Shown: in pieces, positions 56,401 to 58,743 of the stretch | Layout: every line of letters starts with the position of its first letter | How positions within the stretch are numbered: the first letter of the stretch is position 1 | Assembly (NCBI GenBank): GCA_036379455.1 | Contig: DASVGQ010000077.1 | Location: 1 to 58,743 of the forward strand | DNA length: 58,743 nt | Direction of reading: 5' to 3' | DNA from: SCRT01 sp036379455 | GTDB taxonomy: Bacteria > Pseudomonadota > Gammaproteobacteria > Nevskiales > Nevskiaceae | Translations under genes and position numbers: made by a program | The notes under the pieces: generated by a model | What the model was told of the DNA's origin: nothing | What the model saw: only the letters and a program-made list of their open reading frames with translations | Database searches by the model: none

Positions 56401-57593
56401 TGGTGGGCACTACCGGGCGCGGACCAGCGCGGGCCATCTATGCGATCGACATCACCGAGGCGAAGAACATCGCGCCGATGTGGGAGCGCTCCGCGCGCGT
56501 CAGCCAGGTCGGTGACGCCAGCGGCAGCGCCCGCAAGGATATCGGGCAGATGGTCGGTGCCCCCGTCATCGCGCGCACGTCGGGGGGCTGGAAGGTATTC
56601 ATCGGCAACGGCTACAACTCCGCCAACCAGACGGCGGCCCTGCTCGAGTTCGACGTGCGCGACGGGTCGCTGACAAGCTACGCGACCGACGACCAGCCCG
56701 GCAACGGCCTCGCGCCGCCGGTAGTCTGGATCGACAACCCAACCGACGGCCGCGGAACGGTTGCCTACGCGGGCGACCTGCTCGGGCGCGTGTGGAGCTT
56801 CAAGCTCGCCGACCCGGCGACGCAAGGCAACAAGCTCTTCACCGCCACCGACGGAACGAGGCCCCAGCCCATCACCGCCGGCATGCTGGCCGGACAGGAC
56901 CCCGATTCGCACGCGGTATGGGTGTTCTTTGGAACCGGCCAGTACCTCGCCGACGATGACCTGAAGGACACCGGCCTGCAGACCTGGTACGGCCTCATCG
57001 TGCGATCCGGTTCCACGGTGGGTTCGCAGCATCCCGTGGTTCCCGCCACCCGCGCAAACCTCGCACGCCGCTCGATTACCGAGGAAGCAGCCGGTGATCC
57101 GCGCACGGATCCCCCGCTCCCGGGCGCCCGCGTGGTGACCACCAGCGGCGAAGGTGACGCCGTGACAGGCGGCTGGTACATGGACCTCAAGCCGCCAAAA
57201 GGCAATGCGCAGGGCGAGCGCATGGTCGTGACCAACCAGTTCCAGAGCGGGCTGCTGCTCGGCACCACGCGCATTCCCGATCACACGGACATGTGCAATC
57301 CCTCGGGGACCGGATGGGTGATGGCGATCAAGCCCTTCACCGGATTCAACCCGTCGACGGTCTTTTTTGATCTCAGCGGCGACGAGAAATTCACGGACGC
57401 CGATAAGGTGGCGCACGGCGAGGACCGCCGACCCGCGGCCGGCCTCAGTTTCAACGCCGTGCCGAACGCGCCGGTGTTCGTCGGAAGCCGCATGCTCACG
57501 ACGCTCGACACGGCCGCGCGCAGCAACATCAACACCGCCGGGCCCGGCACCGTCGGCATGGTTTCCTGGCGCGAGTTCGTCACGAACAACTGA
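53436..57593 (+). CDS. pilY1: PilY1-type pilus tip adhesin, copy 3
   Basis: Third and most divergent complete copy. The GTG at 53436, after AGAGGAG, gives 1385 aa starting VLATRSVTPTARPRR with a signal ending AHA/AVLD. Frames from 53172 are longer but lack a binding site and similarity. MIDAS is Asp65-x-Ser67-x-Ser69. The variable insert (about 120-370) is rich in Asp, Asn, Lys and Cys, contains an RGD at residues 306-308, and is clearly less GC-rich than its surroundings (102 of 180 bases at 53881-54060 by hand count, versus about 70 percent in the conserved part). The vWA domain resumes at QNVANWYSYYHTRML. The calcium-type loop DLSGDEKFTDAD starts at Asp1312, just after a run of six T (57363-57368). 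Confidence 0.92.
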   Translation: MLATRSVTPTARPRRLSTRLAAIAACAVIVFGAAHAAVLDENPIIDQTPLTSSKSVPPNMVLMLDDSGSMDSDYMPDAAYLAPYRSGIPTLGAAANDTDLSSPEVNGIFYNPDTSYIPPPKANGDLYENAGPASNPMSSVPNDPFNAKSGKGKSNVASIRGYSTFVVAEHDIGPMTWGCSKNGNDKPDHKPVESDTDSATCTGSRNGNYTPRIEATGPVCDRSVSNYPEASPTSSYATSYDPAHEWCTYRYDIAPYAATPSCGYAASYDQDRGLCVRDVQMRVFTYRTPNIARTRNGTNDRKTFARGDGNIPDYVNHYVGNDRTVTSDALQAPIPDPITLTAAQVCDKVLREAPDRDTNPDATCVSDLSTQQNVANWYSYYHTRMLLAKSGAMTALSQMPEEIRFGFGSINGGDTNDIPTPRFGYTMGSDGGENYVAKVQPFGDGSTGTQKQHFWTWLERLNATGQTPLREALNEVGKYYRDDDQPWQTSGTDTTQFACRQSYAILTTDGFWNGPDQQGVVAGNVDGSDGQTPDPIKGTNVTPYSYVAKPPFSDGTPTRDGTTGNPANYSGTLADVAMHYWKNDLRPDMPNEVPVGIEDPAFWQHMSLFTLGMGFQPTGIEGTADDGTSPPTVPQIFNWVNGGKPIDEFRWPQPSSNSINNIADLVHAAVNGHGGYFSAQDPTSFTAGIKGALARIEQRVGTGASLGANSYSLHRGSTTYQAVYSTGKWKGDLTAYAVNPDNGQIEGAPAWAAAASMPAWNKRTVWTYNPEHSSGTGFVQIDASNDDKLAATLAALSDDQRAALASSSTAADPAARATEAKDMVRYLLGDHGQETNAGSAGTYRSRDNALGDIVNSQPVYVGAPNASLFGGYEGAEYGGSGEPLEQPVAQTYRGFASAQKARSPTVWVTANDGMLHGFDATDGEEIFAYLPGAVITANIDGAKRTGIANLADPNYGGYNPHEYFNDGQITVADVYLPDDHPASPWRTVLVGTTGRGPARAIYAIDITEAKNIAPMWERSARVSQVGDASGSARKDIGQMVGAPVIARTSGGWKVFIGNGYNSANQTAALLEFDVRDGSLTSYATDDQPGNGLAPPVVWIDNPTDGRGTVAYAGDLLGRVWSFKLADPATQGNKLFTATDGTRPQPITAGMLAGQDPDSHAVWVFFGTGQYLADDDLKDTGLQTWYGLIVRSGSTVGSQHPVVPATRANLARRSITEEAAGDPRTDPPLPGARVVTTSGEGDAVTGGWYMDLKPPKGNAQGERMVVTNQFQSGLLLGTTRIPDHTDMCNPSGTGWVMAIKPFTGFNPSTVFFDLSGDEKFTDADKVAHGEDRRPAAGLSFNAVPNAPVFVGSRMLTTLDTAARSNINTAGPGTVGMVSWREFVTNN

Positions 57594-57959
57594 GACAACG
57601 GGGATGGTCCCGGTGGCAACGCGGCCTCACGCCGTCGGAGCGCAAGGCGCCGCACTGAACTGCGTCACAACGGCGCCGATGCGGGTTGGCCAGGTTGGTG
57701 CCGTCGCGGGCGGGGCGCGCGGCAACTGCGGAGCGATGCCGCCGCTTCATGCTGCCGTTGCGCGCCCCAGACGACGCCGGAAGCCGCCGCCGCACTCCCT
57801 AAAGTTCTGACAAAAAACGCCGATAGCTGACATATCGGCCGCTGCCTGCCCGTGACTCGGGTAGCCAGCGCACGGTCGACCACACGGCCCGTGAGACAGG
57901 GGGATGCCGATGCGGCCGGGCCGCGTGGCCGCGCCTGTTCATGCATCGGGGGTACGGAC
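57594..57959 (+). other. Spacer between pilY1 copies 3 and 4
   Basis: This 366-base spacer has no recognisable gene. Its middle contains a short AT-rich stretch (CTAAAGTTCTGACAAAAAACG at about 57799-57819) followed by two adjacent hairpins, listed separately. The remaining parts are GC-rich with GGCC-type palindromes. It does not share the 17-base element found before copies 2 and 3. Confidence 0.45.
57819..57869 (+). promoter_or_regulatory. Paired hairpins upstream of pilY1 copy 4
   Basis: Hairpin one is a perfect 7-bp stem GCCGATA / TATCGGC (57819-57825 and 57833-57839) with loop GCTGACA. Hairpin two is a 12-position stem GCTGCCTGCCCG / CGGGTAGCCAGC (57841-57852 and 57858-57869) with one C-C mismatch, one G-T pair and loop TGACT. 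They lie next to each other, about 90 bases before the start of copy 4. Their order suggests a structured leader or a terminator followed by a new leader. No known riboswitch consensus was recognised. Confidence 0.35.
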
Positions 57960-58743
57960 ATGAGGGACCAGCGGCGGCGTACCGTGGCCACGGCCGGCCA
58001 CTCCGTTCTTCGTGGCTTCGCGTCGATCGTCGGCGCCGCGCTGCTGATGGTGGGAACCGCCCAGGCTGCCGTCACCATCGACCAGGTGCCCCTGACGGTG
58101 CGCAAGCCGCTGGCGCCGAACATCGTGCTGATGCTGGACAACTCGGGCTCGATGGCGTGGAACTTCATGCCCGATTTCTCGTACCTGAACGGCGTGGTGA
58201 CAAGCAAAACCAAGGCGACGGTCAACAATGACGCGCTGATCGATGCGCAGAACAACGGCGTCTACTACGACCCGACCGTGCTCTACACGCCGCCGCCGAA
58301 AGACGACAGCAGCAAGGAATCGCCCGATAGGTACCAGAACTCGCCCGGTCTCACGAAGGCATGGCCGGACGGCTTCGGCAACGTCGCCGTCACGGTGGAT
58401 CTCACGCAGTACGCGAACGCGCAGGCGAACGGCGCCGGCACCGACTCAAACGGATACCCCCACTACACCGCGGTCTACGACACGGACAGCTACGTCACCG
58501 ACGGCTACAGCAACGTGGCGATGTCCACTCTGCAACCCGCAGGCAGCTATCCACCTTCCTGCGATACGGGCGACTCACTGAACACCACGGGTAGCCGTGC
58601 TGGCCAATGCAGCCACGTCAACCGCGGGCGGACCACCTACTACAGCGCCTGCCGAAGCGGCGACAGCTACCGCAGCGGTAATCCTGGCGTGTGCGTGACG
58701 AATTACGCGTTCTTCCAGTACTCGACGGGACCCGCAGAGGGCC
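57960..58743 (+). CDS. pilY1: PilY1-type pilus tip adhesin, copy 4, 3' truncated by window edge
   Basis: The open frame runs from an ATG at 57960 to the end of the window without a stop (261 codons visible). It begins MRDQRRRTVATAGHSVLRGF, has a hydrophobic signal ending AQA/AVTI, then QVPLTVRKPLAPNIVLMLDNSGSM with MIDAS Asp60-x-Ser62-x-Ser64, and NNGVYYDPTVLYTPPPK. The visible variable insert contains SCDTGDSLNTTGSRAGQC, YYSACRSGDSYRSG and PGVC, again unrelated to the other copies. Upstream GGGGGTACGGAC may serve as ribosome-binding site. The C-terminal propeller lies outside the window. Confidence 0.88.
   Translation, partial: MRDQRRRTVATAGHSVLRGFASIVGAALLMVGTAQAAVTIDQVPLTVRKPLAPNIVLMLDNSGSMAWNFMPDFSYLNGVVTSKTKATVNNDALIDAQNNGVYYDPTVLYTPPPKDDSSKESPDRYQNSPGLTKAWPDGFGNVAVTVDLTQYANAQANGAGTDSNGYPHYTAVYDTDSYVTDGYSNVAMSTLQPAGSYPPSCDTGDSLNTTGSRAGQCSHVNRGRTTYYSACRSGDSYRSGNPGVCVTNYAFFQYSTGPAEG

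Larger units (their letters stand above)
44680..58743 (+). repeat. Tandem array of four pilY1 paralogues
   Basis: Four consecutive same-strand genes encode PilY1-type proteins (three complete, one cut by the window edge), separated by spacers of 297-400 bases. Conserved anchors recur in the complete copies: D-x-S-G-S-M MIDAS at residue about 60-65, NGVYYNPN...YTPPP, NVANW(F/Y)SYY, the TDGFWNGPDQ segment, AVVWVAANDGMLH and the EF-hand-like FFDLxGD near the C-terminus. Copies 1 and 2 also share long exact nucleotide tracts. The stretch between YTPPP and NVANW is unrelated in each copy. Confidence 0.9.

Noticed and set aside
57594..57959. c-di-GMP (GEMM) riboswitch upstream of pilY1 genes
   Set aside because: I looked for the conserved GEMM core in the pilY1 spacers and found no matching arrangement. 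The hairpins at 57819-57869 do not resemble it.

Overview
The window is GC-rich DNA (about two thirds G+C by eye) from a gammaproteobacterium. It is almost fully coding, with few mobile or foreign signs. Gene order gyrA-serC-pheA-hisC-tyrA-aroA-cmk-rpsA-ihfB-lapA-lapB is the Pseudomonas/Xanthomonas-type arrangement. The Rrf2-regulated sufRBCDS operon and the fimT-pilV-pilW-pilX-pilY1 minor-pilin cluster also fit a high-GC lineage near Xanthomonadales, Nevskiales or Steroidobacterales. The genus cannot be fixed from the sequence alone.

Layout. (1) 1-4.8 kb: a truncated LysR regulator, a lone periplasmic glucan gene (opgG/opgD type) on the minus strand and a 598-aa acyl-CoA dehydrogenase. (2) 4.9-18 kb: DNA gyrase A, serine and aromatic amino-acid synthesis (serC, P-protein pheA, hisC-type aminotransferase, tyrA, aroA), cytidylate kinase, ribosomal protein S1 ending in a clear intrinsic terminator, IHF beta and the LapA/LapB pair. 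(3) 18.1-21.2 kb: mltG-tmk-holB-pilZ, coupled by stop/start overlaps. (4) 21.2-26.2 kb: a five-gene branched-chain amino-acid/amide-type ABC importer (livKHMGF) behind an AT-rich promoter-like island. (5) 36.2-26.3 kb, minus strand: thioesterase, alpha/beta hydrolase, phoR, phoU, then a tightly overlapping mrcB - lipoprotein (LpoP-like) - yoaA/dinG helicase - tsaB chain. (6) 36.3-41.7 kb: sufRBCDS iron-sulfur assembly. (7) 41.7 kb to the end: a type IV pilus minor-pilin operon (fimT, pilV, pilW, pilX) followed by four consecutive pilY1-type tip adhesin genes, the last cut by the window edge.

How the genes work together. Most of the window is housekeeping: DNA topology and replication, aromatic synthesis, translation, envelope assembly (OpgG, LapA/B, MltG, PBP1b with its candidate activator) and Fe-S assembly. 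PilZ at 21 kb and the minor-pilin block at 42-58 kb both belong to type IV pili.

The most unusual feature is the tandem array of four PilY1 paralogues. Each has a signal peptide, a von Willebrand A MIDAS motif and a 'YTPPP' segment, and the three complete copies share a conserved C-terminal propeller. A cysteine-rich module between the conserved parts differs completely from copy to copy. This looks like a diversifying set of pilus-tip adhesins. Other points of note are a degenerate GyrA-box, a class II-type EPSP synthase, a PhoR whose phosphatase-motif Thr is Ala, and a LivG with an altered ABC signature.
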